Part shown: positions 9,062 to 17,946 of the stretch, piece after piece
Position numbering within the stretch: the stretch's first letter is position 1
Layout: each line of letters starts with the position of its first letter
From: Nevskiaceae bacterium
Lineage (GTDB): Bacteria > Pseudomonadota > Gammaproteobacteria > Nevskiales > Nevskiaceae
Reading direction: 5' to 3'
Assembly (NCBI GenBank): GCA_004297005.1
Contig: SCVA01000023.1
Location: forward strand, 1 to 64,000
Length of the DNA stretch: 64,000 nucleotides
Notes under the pieces: model-generated
The model's input: only the letters and a program-made list of their open reading frames with translations
What the model was told of the DNA's origin: nothing
Databases searched by the model: none
Program-made: the position numbers and the translations under genes

Positions 9062-9138
9062 CAGGCCGCTCCGCGCAGTTGGTACTTCATGCCCAGCAGT
9101 TTACGCGAGCGCTCCGGCCGCCGGCCGGAAGCGCCCTT

Positions 9139-9657
9139 TTAGCGCCGACGGCGGCGTGGCCCGGCTTCCAACGTCGGCCGGCCGAAGCGCTCCAGCAGCG
9201 GTGCGATCACCGGCGGCGGCACCAGCTTTTCCACCGGCGCGCCGAGGCCGGCCAGCTCGCGTACCAGGCTGGACGAGAGGTGCGCGTACTGCGGGCTGGG
9301 GGTGAGCATCACGGTGTCGAGCTTGGGGTAGAGATCGCGGTTCATCACCGCCATCTGCTTCTCGTAGTCGACATCGACGCCGTTGCGCACGCCGCGCACC
9401 AGCACGGTGACGCCGTGCTCGCGGGCGAAGTCCACCACCAGGCCGCTGAAGCCGATCACCTCGACGTTCTTGAGATCGGCGGCGGCGGCGCGGATCAGGG
9501 CGCAGCGCTCCTCCAGCGTGAAGCGCGGGTTCTTGGCGATGTTGGAGCCGACCGCGACGATCAGCTTGGGGAACATCCGCGCGGCGCGGTGGATGATGTC
9601 GTTGTGGCCCAGCGTCACCGGATCGAAGGTGCCGGAGTACGCCGCGATGATGGTCAT
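9139..9657 (-). CDS. coaD: Phosphopantetheine adenylyltransferase
   Basis: A 172-residue nucleotidyltransferase that adenylates 4'-phosphopantetheine in coenzyme A synthesis. The motif SGTFDPVTLGH (Thr10, His18) is the CoaD version of the HxGH signature, and the C-terminal LSSSLVREL motif is the ISSS-VRE signature. The ATG at 9657 is supported by alignment with family starts; the frame is open further upstream inside rsmD. It overlaps the rsmD stop by ATGA, indicating translational coupling. The arginine-rich last residues (PRRRRR) are unusual but short. Confidence 0.95.
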   Translation of the reverse strand: MTIIAAYSGTFDPVTLGHNDIIHRAARMFPKLIVAVGSNIAKNPRFTLEERCALIRAAAADLKNVEVIGFSGLVVDFAREHGVTVLVRGVRNGVDVDYEKQMAVMNRDLYPKLDTVMLTPSPQYAHLSSSLVRELAGLGAPVEKLVPPPVIAPLLERFGRPTLEAGPRRRRR

Positions 9658-10220
9658 GGCAGGAGAGCGGTGTAGGCGATAAGTCCGTAGCTTACCCGAC
9701 CGGCCTCCTTCGACCTGAGCCACTCGAAACCGGGCGGCAGCACCAGCGGTGCGCCGCTCCATTCCACGTAGATGCGGTGCGCCGGCTTCAGGTGCGGCAC
9801 CAGCAGCGGCAGGGTCTGCGCAATCAGATCGCTGGCGAACGGCGGGTCGAGGAATACCACATCGTAGCGCCCGGCCGCCGGCAGCCAGCGCAGGGCCTCG
9901 GCCTGCACCAGCTCGCCGCGCTCGCCGGCGCCGAGCTTGGCCAGCGCGGCGCGGATGCCGGCGATCTGCGGCGCGCCGCTGTCGACGAAGCAGCAGCGCG
10001 CGGCACCGCGCGACAGCGCCTCCAGGCCCAGGGCACCGGTGCCGGCGAAAAGATCCAGGCATTCGGCGCCGGTGATCAATGGGCTGAGCCAGTCGAACAG
10101 GGTTTGCCGCACGCGGTCGGGCGTGGCGCGCAGGCCGATGGCGGGGTTGGCGTCGAACTCGATGCGGCGGCTGCGCCAGTCGCCGCCGATGATGCGCAGC
10201 TCGCCGAGAACGCGCTTCAT
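9654..10220 (-). CDS. rsmD: 16S rRNA (guanine-966 N2)-methyltransferase
   Basis: A 188-residue SAM-dependent methyltransferase acting on G966 of 16S rRNA. The N-terminal RIIGGDWRSRRI and RATPDRVRQTLFDWL segments are diagnostic for RsmD; the SAM-binding motif is LDLFAGTGALGLEALSRG, and the catalytic motif is DPPF. Length matches the family. Start ATG 10220 overlaps the stop of the upstream GFA gene by 4 nt; downstream it overlaps coaD, the usual neighbour. Confidence 0.95.
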   Translation of the reverse strand: MKRVLGELRIIGGDWRSRRIEFDANPAIGLRATPDRVRQTLFDWLSPLITGAECLDLFAGTGALGLEALSRGAARCCFVDSGAPQIAGIRAALAKLGAGERGELVQAEALRWLPAAGRYDVVFLDPPFASDLIAQTLPLLVPHLKPAHRIYVEWSGAPLVLPPGFEWLRSKEAGRVSYGLIAYTALLP

Positions 10221-10615
10221 GCCCGGCTCAGATGCGCGATCGCCGCCGTGCTCTGCTCGCGGCGGGTATCGTCGAACAGCTCGATGTCGATGCCGCTGAC
10301 GGTGCCGGCGTCGAGGCAACGGACGTTGACACTGTAGCCGTCCGGGTGCGAACGCGGCACATAAAAACTCTTCACGCCGCAGCGCTGGCAGAACAGATGC
10401 CTGGCGACACCGGTGTTGAAGCGGTACTCGCTCAGCATCTCGGCGCCTTGCAGCAGGCGGAAGCGCGCGACCGGGACGATCAGATGCTGGAACGCCGTCA
10501 TCCGGCACATCGAGCAATTGCAGTCGAACACGCGCAGCCGCGCGGGTGCCTCGACCTCGAAACGCACGGCGCCACAATGGCAGCCGCCGCGATGGCTGAT
10601 CAGGGATTCGCTCAT
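10217..10615 (-). CDS. GFA/CENP-V domain zinc protein
   Basis: A 132-residue protein of the glutathione-dependent formaldehyde-activating (GFA) enzyme-like family. Zinc ligands are visible as Cys12 and Cys14 (GGCHCG), Cys32, Cys34 and Cys37 (DCNCSMC) and Cys76 and Cys79 (CQRCG). The fold binds zinc and in a few members a glutathione adduct; most members have no proven activity, so a specific reaction should not be assumed. It overlaps both neighbours (DUF4126 gene and rsmD) by 4 nt. Confidence 0.85.
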   Translation of the reverse strand: MSESLISHRGGCHCGAVRFEVEAPARLRVFDCNCSMCRMTAFQHLIVPVARFRLLQGAEMLSEYRFNTGVARHLFCQRCGVKSFYVPRSHPDGYSVNVRCLDAGTVSGIDIELFDDTRREQSTAAIAHLSRA

Positions 10616-11229
10616 GGCGCAGAGGATACTTGAGGCGGCTGCCGCTTAAGCTTCGCCAGCAGGCCGCGCAAGGCGCGCCAGAGCCGCGGCAGCAGCCACA
10701 GCGCCAGCAGGATCAGCAGGCCCAGCAGCGCCAGGAACAGCCAGGGATTGAGAAAGGCCAGCGCCAGGCCGCCGCCGACCAGGGCGTCCTCGCCCAGCGA
10801 CAGGCTCCAGTTGCTGAGCGGCTCGGGCGACTGGTTGGCGAGCGCGCGGGTGCCGGCCTTGGTCAGATGGCTGCCGGCCGCCAGGCTGCCGCCGACGATG
10901 GCGGCCACCAGCTCGCTGGCGCCGCCGGCATCGCCAAACACGCCCGCCGCCAGCAAGGCGCCGGCGGGGATGCGGATGAAGGTGTGTACGGCATCCCAGA
11001 GACTGTCGAACCAGGGAATCTTGTCGGCGGCGAACTCGACCATCAGCATCAGCCCCGAGGCCAGCAGCACCCAGGGGTGCGCCAAAACCTCAAGCCCGGA
11101 AGGCAACGGCGCCCAGTCGAAGTAGCCGACCAGGCCGACCGCGAACAGCACCGCGTACAGACGCAGGCCGCTGGCCCAGCCCAGCGCGGCGGCGAGCGAG
11201 ACCAGCTGCAGCGTGCTCATCGCCGCCAT
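10612..11229 (-). CDS. DUF4126 membrane protein
   Basis: A 205-residue hydrophobic protein with about five membrane segments. The N-terminal LVSLAAALGWASGLRLYAVLF and the IPWFDSLWDAVHTFIRIPAGALLAA stretch are characteristic of DUF4126. A basic tail (WRALRGLLAKLKRQ) probably lies in the cytoplasm. Function unknown. Its stop overlaps the GFA gene by ATGA and its start is 7 bp after tldD, so it belongs to the same transcription unit. An ATG three codons in (MSTLQLV) is an alternative start. Confidence 0.8.
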   Translation of the reverse strand: MAAMSTLQLVSLAAALGWASGLRLYAVLFAVGLVGYFDWAPLPSGLEVLAHPWVLLASGLMLMVEFAADKIPWFDSLWDAVHTFIRIPAGALLAAGVFGDAGGASELVAAIVGGSLAAGSHLTKAGTRALANQSPEPLSNWSLSLGEDALVGGGLALAFLNPWLFLALLGLLILLALWLLPRLWRALRGLLAKLKRQPPQVSSAP

Positions 11230-11236
11230 CCCGCCG

Positions 11237-12679
11237 CTAGGACTGCACGCCGCCCACGGTCATGCCGTCGAGCTTGAGCGTAGGCTGGCCGACGCCCACC
11301 GGCACGCTCTGGCCGTCCTTGCCGCAGACGCCGACGCCGCGATCGAGCGCCAGATCGTGGCCGACCATGCTGACCTTGTTGAGCGAATCCGGGCCGTTGC
11401 CGATCAGGGTCGCGCCCTTCACCGGGCGGGTGAGCTTGCCGTCCTCGATCAGATAGGCCTCGCTGGCGCTGAAGGTGAAGTTGCCGCTGGTGATGTCGAC
11501 CTGGCCGCCGCCGAAGTTGACCGCGTAGAGGCCCTTCTTCACCGAGCGGATGATCTCCTCAGGATCGTGCGGGCCGCCGCGCATGTAGGTGTTGGTCATG
11601 CGCGGCATCGGCAGGTGCGCGAAGGATTCGCGGCGACCGTTGCCGGTGGGTGCGACGCCCATCAGACGCGCGTTCATGCGGTCCTGGATGTAGCCGGTGA
11701 GCACGCCGTTCTCGATCAGCGTGGTGCAATGGGTCTGCTCGCCCTCGTCGTCCACCGACAGCGAGCCGCGGCGGTTGGGCAGCGTGCCGTCATCGACCAC
11801 CGTCACCAGCGGGCTGACGATCTGCTGGCCCATGCGGCCGGCGAACAGCGAGGTGCCCTTGCGGTTGAAGTCGCCTTCCAGCGTGTGGCCGACCGCCTCG
11901 TGCAGCAGCACGCCGGGCCAGCCGGGGCCAAGCACCACCGGCATGCTGCCGGCCGGGGCCGGGATGGCGTCGAGCAGCACCAGGGCCTGGCGCACCGCTT
12001 CCTGCGCGTACTGCTCAGGCTCGCCGGCGCCGAAGAACTGGGCGTAGGCGCCGCGGCCGCCGCCGCCGCTGGAAGCCTGCTCGCGACGGCCGTCGCGCTC
12101 GGCGACCACCGAGACATTGAGCCGCACCAGCGGCCGCACGTCGGCGCTCTGCAGGCCGTCGGCGCGCTGCACGAAGACCACCTCGTGCTGGGCGGCGAGC
12201 GAGATCATCACCTGGGTCACCAGCGGACTGGCGGCGCGCGCGGCGGCGTCGGCGCGGCGCATCAGCTCCAGCTTCTGTTCGGCGCTCCAGTCGTGGATCG
12301 GATCGACGGCGGCGTAGAGCGCGGTCACCGCCGGCCGGGTGATGCGCCCGACCTGGCCCTCGCCACCGCTGCGGACGATGCCGCGCGCCGCCTCGGCGGC
12401 GTCGGCGAGCGCCGGCAGGGAAAGATCGTCGGAATAGGCGAAGCCGGTCTTCTCGCCCGCCACCGTGCGCAGGCCGGCGCCGCGTTCGACGTGGTGGCTG
12501 CCGCTCTTGACGATGCCGTCTTCCAGAAACCAGCTCTCGGTGACCGCGTGCTGAAAGTAGATGTCGGCATCGTCGGCGCCGCTTGGCAACAGGCGGCCGA
12601 TCAGGCGGGACAGGCCGGCGTCGTCGACGCCGGCGGGTTCCAGCAGGGTGGCGCGGGCGAGGTCTAGGGCGTTGGTCAT
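11237..12679 (-). CDS. tldD: Metalloprotease TldD
   Basis: A 480-residue TldD subunit of the TldD/TldE heterodimeric zinc protease, which in E. coli processes microcin B17 precursor and CcdA. The zinc motif HExxxH is His260-Glu261-His265 (LLHEAVGHTLEGD). The C-terminal half with NTYMRGG and GKDGQSVPVGVGQPTLK is conserved. A tldE (pmbA) partner is not in the window, which is normal. It belongs to the maf-rng-yhdP-nit-tldD block, but a VOC gene and a repeat separate it from nit here. Confidence 0.95.
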   Translation of the reverse strand: MTNALDLARATLLEPAGVDDAGLSRLIGRLLPSGADDADIYFQHAVTESWFLEDGIVKSGSHHVERGAGLRTVAGEKTGFAYSDDLSLPALADAAEAARGIVRSGGEGQVGRITRPAVTALYAAVDPIHDWSAEQKLELMRRADAAARAASPLVTQVMISLAAQHEVVFVQRADGLQSADVRPLVRLNVSVVAERDGRREQASSGGGGRGAYAQFFGAGEPEQYAQEAVRQALVLLDAIPAPAGSMPVVLGPGWPGVLLHEAVGHTLEGDFNRKGTSLFAGRMGQQIVSPLVTVVDDGTLPNRRGSLSVDDEGEQTHCTTLIENGVLTGYIQDRMNARLMGVAPTGNGRRESFAHLPMPRMTNTYMRGGPHDPEEIIRSVKKGLYAVNFGGGQVDITSGNFTFSASEAYLIEDGKLTRPVKGATLIGNGPDSLNKVSMVGHDLALDRGVGVCGKDGQSVPVGVGQPTLKLDGMTVGGVQS

Positions 12680-12725
12680 AGTGTCTGGAAACTGGGGGCG
12701 CCGCGATTGTCCCGCAAGAGCGCCC

Positions 12726-13094
12726 TCAGCGTACGGCCTTCGGATCGAAATGCGGGTTCTGGATCAGGTGCAGGGGATTGCCGAAGGGGTCAATCACCGA
12801 GCAGACGCGGATATCACCACCGACATCCGTGACCGGCTGCCCCGGCTTGGCGCCCAGTTCCAGCAGGCGGGCACGCTCGGCCTCGATGTCGGCCACCCCC
12901 CAATAGGGCTGGGGGCCGTTCTCGCCAGGGCTGAGCCCATCTGGAATCAGGCCCAGCTCGAAGCCGCCAATGGCGAAGCCAACGTAGAACGCTTCGTCGA
13001 AATAGGGCTGGGTCTCGAACGCCTGGGCGTACCAAGCCTTGCCGGCGGCGAGATCGGGAGTGGGGACGATGGCGGTGCGTAGGCCGAGAATCAT
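12726..13094 (-). CDS. VOC (glyoxalase/bleomycin-resistance fold) protein
   Basis: A 122-residue single-domain vicinal-oxygen-chelate protein. It begins MILGLRTAIVPTPDLAAGKAWY and ends VIDPFGNPLHLIQNPHF, the paired beta-alpha-beta-beta-beta modules of the family; metal ligand candidates are in the last strand (Asn/His/Gln region). Substrate unknown. ATG 13094 was chosen; the open frame extends upstream into a palindromic repeat. The gene sits inside an otherwise conserved housekeeping block, flanked upstream by the repeat at 13115-13212, so it may be a later insertion. Confidence 0.8.
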   Translation of the reverse strand: MILGLRTAIVPTPDLAAGKAWYAQAFETQPYFDEAFYVGFAIGGFELGLIPDGLSPGENGPQPYWGVADIEAERARLLELGAKPGQPVTDVGGDIRVCSVIDPFGNPLHLIQNPHFDPKAVR

Positions 13095-13114
13095 GAGAGC
13101 ACTCCTTTGCTGGT

Positions 13115-13212
13115 CTCCTCCCTCCGCATTGCGGCGGGAGGGGGACGTTGGGGCGCGAAAGAATAACGCCCCCACCCTACGCCCTCCCCCGCTACGCAGG
13201 GGAGGGGACTAC
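13115..13212. repeat. C-rich palindromic intergenic repeat pair
   Basis: Two palindromes occupy the gap between nit and the VOC gene. The first (about 13119-13143) pairs tccctccgc with gcgggaggg; the second (about 13183-13207) pairs ctcccc with ggggag around gctacgca. They resemble the palindromes at 30206, 45838 and 57343 of this window, pointing to a genome-wide REP-like family. On an RNA they would form strong hairpins and may attenuate or stabilise transcript ends. Confidence 0.7.
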
Positions 13213-13217
13213 AAGCT

Positions 13218-14024
13218 TTACATCCGCCGGTGCGAGAGCGCCGGAAAGCGCGCACGCACCGCTTGCAGATGTTCGCGATCGAGTTCCGCCAGCGCGTAGC
13301 CCGGCGCGTCGGCGAGCACCTCGGCCAGGGTCTCGCCCCAGGGATCGAGAATCAGCGAGTGCCCATAGGTGCCGCGCCCGCCGGGATGCGTGCCGCACTG
13401 ACCCGGCGCCAGCACATAGCCGAGGTTCTCCACCGCCCGCGCCTTCAGCAGCGTGTGCCAGTGCACCGCGCCGGTCTTGGCGGTGAACGCGGCCGGCACG
13501 CAGAACAGGGTGCAGCCCCCGGCGACCAGGGCGCGGTAGAGCTCGGGGAAGCGGACGTCGTAGCAGATCGACAGACCGAGCCGGCCCAGCGGTGTTTCCA
13601 CCGCCACCGGCGCGACGGCACCGGGCGCGATGCTGTTGGATTCGCGATACACCTCACCGTTGCCGACATCGACGTCGAACAAGTGAATCTTGTCGTAGCG
13701 CGCCGCGCGCACCCCGTCGGCGCCGTAGACGCAGCAGGCGGCGTAGACACGGCCATCGGGTGCCGCGATCGGCAGGCTGCCGGCGACGATCCAGAGCTTC
13801 AGCCGCGCGGCGGTGGCGGCCAGCCAGTCCTGGATCGGCCCGGTGCCGTCGGCCTCGGCGAGGGAGAGCTTGTCGCGCTCCTTCGCGCCCATGAAGGCGA
13901 AGTTCTCCGGCAGCGCCGCGAGCACCGCGCCCTCGCCCGCCGCCTGTTCCAGCAGGCCTTGCGCCTGTGCCAGGTTGGCGCCCAGCTCGGCGCCGGAATT
14001 CATCTGCACCACCGCGGCTTTCAT
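13218..14024 (-). CDS. Nitrilase-family amidase (Nit1/deaminated glutathione amidase-like)
   Basis: A 268-residue carbon-nitrogen hydrolase. The catalytic triad is Glu40 (LPENF), Lys112 (YDKIHLFDV) and Cys154 (SICYDVRFPEL). The DVRFPELYR and KARAVENLGYVLAPGQCG segments place it in the Nit1/NitFhit branch, whose members hydrolyse deaminated glutathione as metabolite repair. The start codon shares one base with the yhdP stop (TGATG), so translation is probably coupled. The same gene occupies this position, between yhdP and tldD, in pseudomonads. Confidence 0.88.
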   Translation of the reverse strand: MKAAVVQMNSGAELGANLAQAQGLLEQAAGEGAVLAALPENFAFMGAKERDKLSLAEADGTGPIQDWLAATAARLKLWIVAGSLPIAAPDGRVYAACCVYGADGVRAARYDKIHLFDVDVGNGEVYRESNSIAPGAVAPVAVETPLGRLGLSICYDVRFPELYRALVAGGCTLFCVPAAFTAKTGAVHWHTLLKARAVENLGYVLAPGQCGTHPGGRGTYGHSLILDPWGETLAEVLADAPGYALAELDREHLQAVRARFPALSHRRM

Positions 14025-17000
14025 CAGGGGGCTCCTGGCTTGCCGGCGGCGGCCGGCGGCGTCTCGGGCTTGCGCGGCTCGCTGTTGATCTCGGAGCCGT
14101 CGAGCTTGCGGATTTCCGGATTATCCCAACTGCCGGTGAGGCGGTAGTCGATCTGCGTCGCCTCGCCCAGCGGCTTGTCCAGCACCTGGTTGGCGATCAG
14201 CGCCAGCAGCGGCATCGCCGGCCCGGCGGCCAGGGAGGCGCCGCCCAACAGCAGAGCGCCGAGCGTCACGCCGGACACGTCCGGGTAGATGGTGACCTGC
14301 TGATCGTAGTCGTGCGCACTGAGTCCGATGCGGCCACGCACCTCCACCCGTAGCGAGGGGCTGCGCACCACCAGGTTCTGGGTGCGGGCATTGCCGCCGG
14401 CCAACTCGAACTGGCCGTCGATGCGGTCGTAGTTGAGGCCCTTGGAAAGCACGTCGCGGAAGTTCAGCGTCAGCCGCTTGGGCAGCGCATAGAAGTTGAG
14501 CAGGCCCAGCACCCGCGAGGTGCCGCCCGGCTCCACCGTGCGCAGCGCACCATCGCGTGCTTCCAGGCCGACCTGGCCCTGCGCCTGCGACCACTCCAGG
14601 CCACGCGGGCCCGGCGCCCAGACCAGTTGGCTGCGGAAGCGCGCCGAGCGCCCCGAGAGGGTCGGCGCGAAGCCCAGGCCGCGCAGCGCGGCGGCGACAT
14701 CGCTGCTGCCCAGCTCGAAACTGGCGCGCGCGCTGGAAGCGTTCTGCTGGCGCTTCCACTCGCCCTCGCCACTGAGGCTGGCGACGCCACCCTCCAGCCG
14801 GATCTGCTTGAGTCGCTGGCCGCCCGCCAGGCGCTCGCTCTGCAATTGCAGACGGCCGAAATCCTCGCCGCCGATGTTCAGGCGATCCACCGCGAAATCC
14901 AGCGTCGGCACCCGGTTGGGGTCGATCACCGAACTCGGAGCGTCGGCGGGTGTCGGCGGAGTCTCCTCCAGCTTCGCGGCGGCCGGCATCGGCACCAGGT
15001 TCAGGCGCTGGAAGCGACCGTTGAGACGCCCCAGGTCGCCGTTGCCGTTGCGCAGCCAGTCCAGGCTGCCGGCGCCGCTGGCGCCGTCGAGCAGCACCCG
15101 CCAGTTGCCGTTGGCGGCGCGGCTGGCCTTGAGCTGCGCCTCCGGCAGCTCGTAGCCGGCGGCCTGCAAATGGGCGACGCTGATCTCGGCGCCGTGGAAG
15201 GGCAGCTCCTCGCCGGAGCCCGCACCGAGCAGGCCGATCCAGGCGGCGAGATCGAGGCGATCGGCGCGGCCGGAGATGACCATGCCGTCCTGCTCGGGCG
15301 CGCTGACCTCGCCGCCACCCAGGCGCACGCCGATGCCGCGTGCCACCAGTTCGCCACGCTCGCGCGCGAAGCGCAGGGCCAGCGCCATGCGCGCCGGCAG
15401 GTCCAGCTTCAGCGCCAGTGGCACGCGCTCGTCGCCGCTGACCTCGACGACCAGCGGCAGTACCTGCTCGGGTAGCTTGGCCAGCGGCACCGGCAGTCGC
15501 GAGCCGGCGCCGCGCAGGTCGGTGGTGATGCGGATGCGGCCGGCGCGTGGCCCGCTGAGCGGCAGCCGCAGCTCGGCCTCGGTGAGTCCGTCCAGACGCT
15601 CGCGCACCCAGCGCGGCACGAAGCGCGCGGCGACCCCATGCTCGGTATCGAAGTCCACTGGCATCCGCGCCTGCAGCTCGTCGTTGCCTTCGGCATTGGC
15701 ACTGATCTGGGCCTGCACCGGCGCGCCGTAATAGCTGGCGACAATCTGTTCGGCGGCGACGCCCTTAGTGCTGAACCGCAGCCCGCCCTGGATGTCGCGC
15801 ACCGGTTCTTCCAGGCCGGTGATGTGCAGCACATTGCCAGGGAGCCGCACCTGCCCGGCCACCGCCAGCTTCTGGCCCAGATTCGAATGCAGCGGAATAT
15901 CCAGTTGCACGTCGGCCTCGGCGAGGCCCTCGGCCTCGGTGTGCCCGACCAGCCCGGCCAGCCGCGTCGCCAACGGCGAACCGCGCAGGAAGCTGAAGTA
16001 GGTCCCGGCCTCGCCGCGAGTACGGCCCTCGATGCGCAAGCTGCCGGTGGAGAAATCCTCGATGCCACCACTGGCCCCGAGCACCTCGATGCCCGAGATC
16101 AGCCCGCGCTCGGCCTCGAAACTCAGGCCGTTGCCGGCGAACTTCAGTTGCGCCCGTACCCGGTCGGCACCCGGCCAATCCGGCTGGTAATCGAGACGGG
16201 CATCGGCCACTGCCAAATCCAGCGACCAGCTTCCGGTCGGTCGGCTGTGGAACGGGAAATCGGCAAGTGGACCGTCGATGCGCAGCAGGCCCTCGGGAAC
16301 GCGCGCGCGCACCACCGCGCGCTGCAACCAGTCACGCAGATGCGTCCCCCAGCGCAGCGGCATGAGCGGCTTGAGGCGTGCGGCGTCGGCCGCCTTCAGA
16401 CGCGCTTCCAGTTTCAACAGCGGCGACTCGCCGGGTGGCAGACGCAGATCCAGTTCGGCTTCGCCCTGGCTCCCCAGCAGGCCCCAGGCCAGGTCCGGCG
16501 CCTGCAACCGCCAGCCTTCGCTCTCGTGGTTCCAGCTCAGGTTGGCGCTCAGCCGCTCGAAAGCCAGGGGCATGCCAAACGCCTTGGGCAGCCGCAGCCG
16601 CGCCTGCTCGCCGCGCAGCTCGAAGCGACCGCCGGTCTCATCGGCGCTCAGCCGCCCGGCCAGGCCGCTGAAGCCATTGTCCTCGTCGCCGCCATAGCCG
16701 AGGCCGACCAGCGACGCGGCCAGCGCATAGCGGGGCGCGGCTTCGTTCTGGGGTTCGTAGCGGCCGCTCAGCTCGCGGGCGTCGCCGCGCAGGCTGGCGA
16801 GCCGCGCGGCGGCCTCCGGCGCCAGCTTCGGCAGGCGCGACAGCCAGGGCGCCAGATCATCCAGGCGCAGGAAATCGGCGCTGCCATCGAGACGCCACTG
16901 GCCGGCTTCGTGCCGCCAACCCAGACGACCCGTGGCCTTGAGTGGCCAGGCGCCACGGGCGCCATTCAGGCTCAGACCGCTCCATTCCAGGCTGCCGCCG

Positions 17001-17923
17001 CCGGCCTGGGGCTGGTACGCCAGGCGTATCGAAAAGTCCTTCCACGACAGCGGCTGCGCGCCGTTCAACAGTACCCGCCCGGCCTTGAGGTCGATGCTGC
17101 TGGCTGCGGGCGCCGCCTCGGCCCAGTCGCCGGCGGCGCTTAGTTCGGCGCCCTCCAGTCCCAGCGGCAGGGTCACGGGCAGCCGCGCCAGCAGCGAGGC
17201 ACCGGGGCGCAGGCCGCCGGCCTCGATGGTCCAGCGGCCGCGCCAGTGCTCGGGCTGGTCGAAGGCACCGGTGAACCCGGCGCGTAGCTTGAGACGCTGG
17301 GCGATCAGCTCGCCAGCCTCGGCCTCCAGCCGCAGCTCGAAGCCTTCGCTGGCGCCGCTGTCGATCCGCAGGTCGGCCTGCGACAACTGCAAAGGCAGTG
17401 GCCGACCTGGCAGCCGCGCGTCGTGGACCAGCGCCTGCACGCGCAGCGCGCGCAGACGGTCGAAGCGGCGCAGTTCGCGCAGCAGCTTGCGCAGGTCGGG
17501 CGGCTCGGCACCGGGCGCGATGCCGCGCAGGCGCAGGCGGTCGTCGGCGCCCAGGTCCAGCTCCAGCCGTACTCCGGAGAGTTCAATGCGCGCCGGCACC
17601 AGCCGGCCGTGCAACAAATCGACGGCGGCGAAGCCCAGGCGCAGGCGTTCCACCACCAGCGCCGTGCTCCGGCCGTCGTCGCCGACCAGCTCGACGCCGC
17701 TCAACTGCAACTGCGGCCACAGCCAGCGCCAGGCCAGCTCCATGCCGCCGATGCGCACCGGCCGGCCGACGGCGGTAGAAACCCGGGCGGCGAGATCGTC
17801 GCGATAGCCGGGCGCGGCCAGCACCGCCAACTGGAACAGGCCGGACAGCGTCGCCGCCAGCACCACCAGGGCCGACAACCAGGTGATGCCGCGGGTCCAC
17901 CAGCGGCGCTTGCGGCGCTCCAC
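14024..17923 (-). CDS. yhdP: YhdP-family AsmA-like envelope protein
   Basis: A 1299-residue protein of the TIGR02099/YhdP family. A basic N-terminus and one membrane anchor (about residues 12-34, ITWLSALVVLAATLSGLFQL) precede a long periplasmic region of repeating beta-strand-rich AsmA-like units ending in an AsmA_2/DUF3971-type C-terminus (GRIGLSAHDYDQQVTIYPDVSG). E. coli YhdP, with TamB and YdbH, moves phospholipids between inner and outer membrane. Length matches the family. It lies 23 bp after rng and runs into nit by one base, the order seen in related genomes. The C-terminal tail is Pro/Lys rich (KLDGSEINSEPRKPETPP). Confidence 0.92.
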   Translation of the reverse strand: MERRKRRWWTRGITWLSALVVLAATLSGLFQLAVLAAPGYRDDLAARVSTAVGRPVRIGGMELAWRWLWPQLQLSGVELVGDDGRSTALVVERLRLGFAAVDLLHGRLVPARIELSGVRLELDLGADDRLRLRGIAPGAEPPDLRKLLRELRRFDRLRALRVQALVHDARLPGRPLPLQLSQADLRIDSGASEGFELRLEAEAGELIAQRLKLRAGFTGAFDQPEHWRGRWTIEAGGLRPGASLLARLPVTLPLGLEGAELSAAGDWAEAAPAASSIDLKAGRVLLNGAQPLSWKDFSIRLAYQPQAGGGSLEWSGLSLNGARGAWPLKATGRLGWRHEAGQWRLDGSADFLRLDDLAPWLSRLPKLAPEAAARLASLRGDARELSGRYEPQNEAAPRYALAASLVGLGYGGDEDNGFSGLAGRLSADETGGRFELRGEQARLRLPKAFGMPLAFERLSANLSWNHESEGWRLQAPDLAWGLLGSQGEAELDLRLPPGESPLLKLEARLKAADAARLKPLMPLRWGTHLRDWLQRAVVRARVPEGLLRIDGPLADFPFHSRPTGSWSLDLAVADARLDYQPDWPGADRVRAQLKFAGNGLSFEAERGLISGIEVLGASGGIEDFSTGSLRIEGRTRGEAGTYFSFLRGSPLATRLAGLVGHTEAEGLAEADVQLDIPLHSNLGQKLAVAGQVRLPGNVLHITGLEEPVRDIQGGLRFSTKGVAAEQIVASYYGAPVQAQISANAEGNDELQARMPVDFDTEHGVAARFVPRWVRERLDGLTEAELRLPLSGPRAGRIRITTDLRGAGSRLPVPLAKLPEQVLPLVVEVSGDERVPLALKLDLPARMALALRFARERGELVARGIGVRLGGGEVSAPEQDGMVISGRADRLDLAAWIGLLGAGSGEELPFHGAEISVAHLQAAGYELPEAQLKASRAANGNWRVLLDGASGAGSLDWLRNGNGDLGRLNGRFQRLNLVPMPAAAKLEETPPTPADAPSSVIDPNRVPTLDFAVDRLNIGGEDFGRLQLQSERLAGGQRLKQIRLEGGVASLSGEGEWKRQQNASSARASFELGSSDVAAALRGLGFAPTLSGRSARFRSQLVWAPGPRGLEWSQAQGQVGLEARDGALRTVEPGGTSRVLGLLNFYALPKRLTLNFRDVLSKGLNYDRIDGQFELAGGNARTQNLVVRSPSLRVEVRGRIGLSAHDYDQQVTIYPDVSGVTLGALLLGGASLAAGPAMPLLALIANQVLDKPLGEATQIDYRLTGSWDNPEIRKLDGSEINSEPRKPETPPAAAGKPGAP

Positions 17924-17946
17924 CTAGCGGCCTGGAGCGGCGCCCG

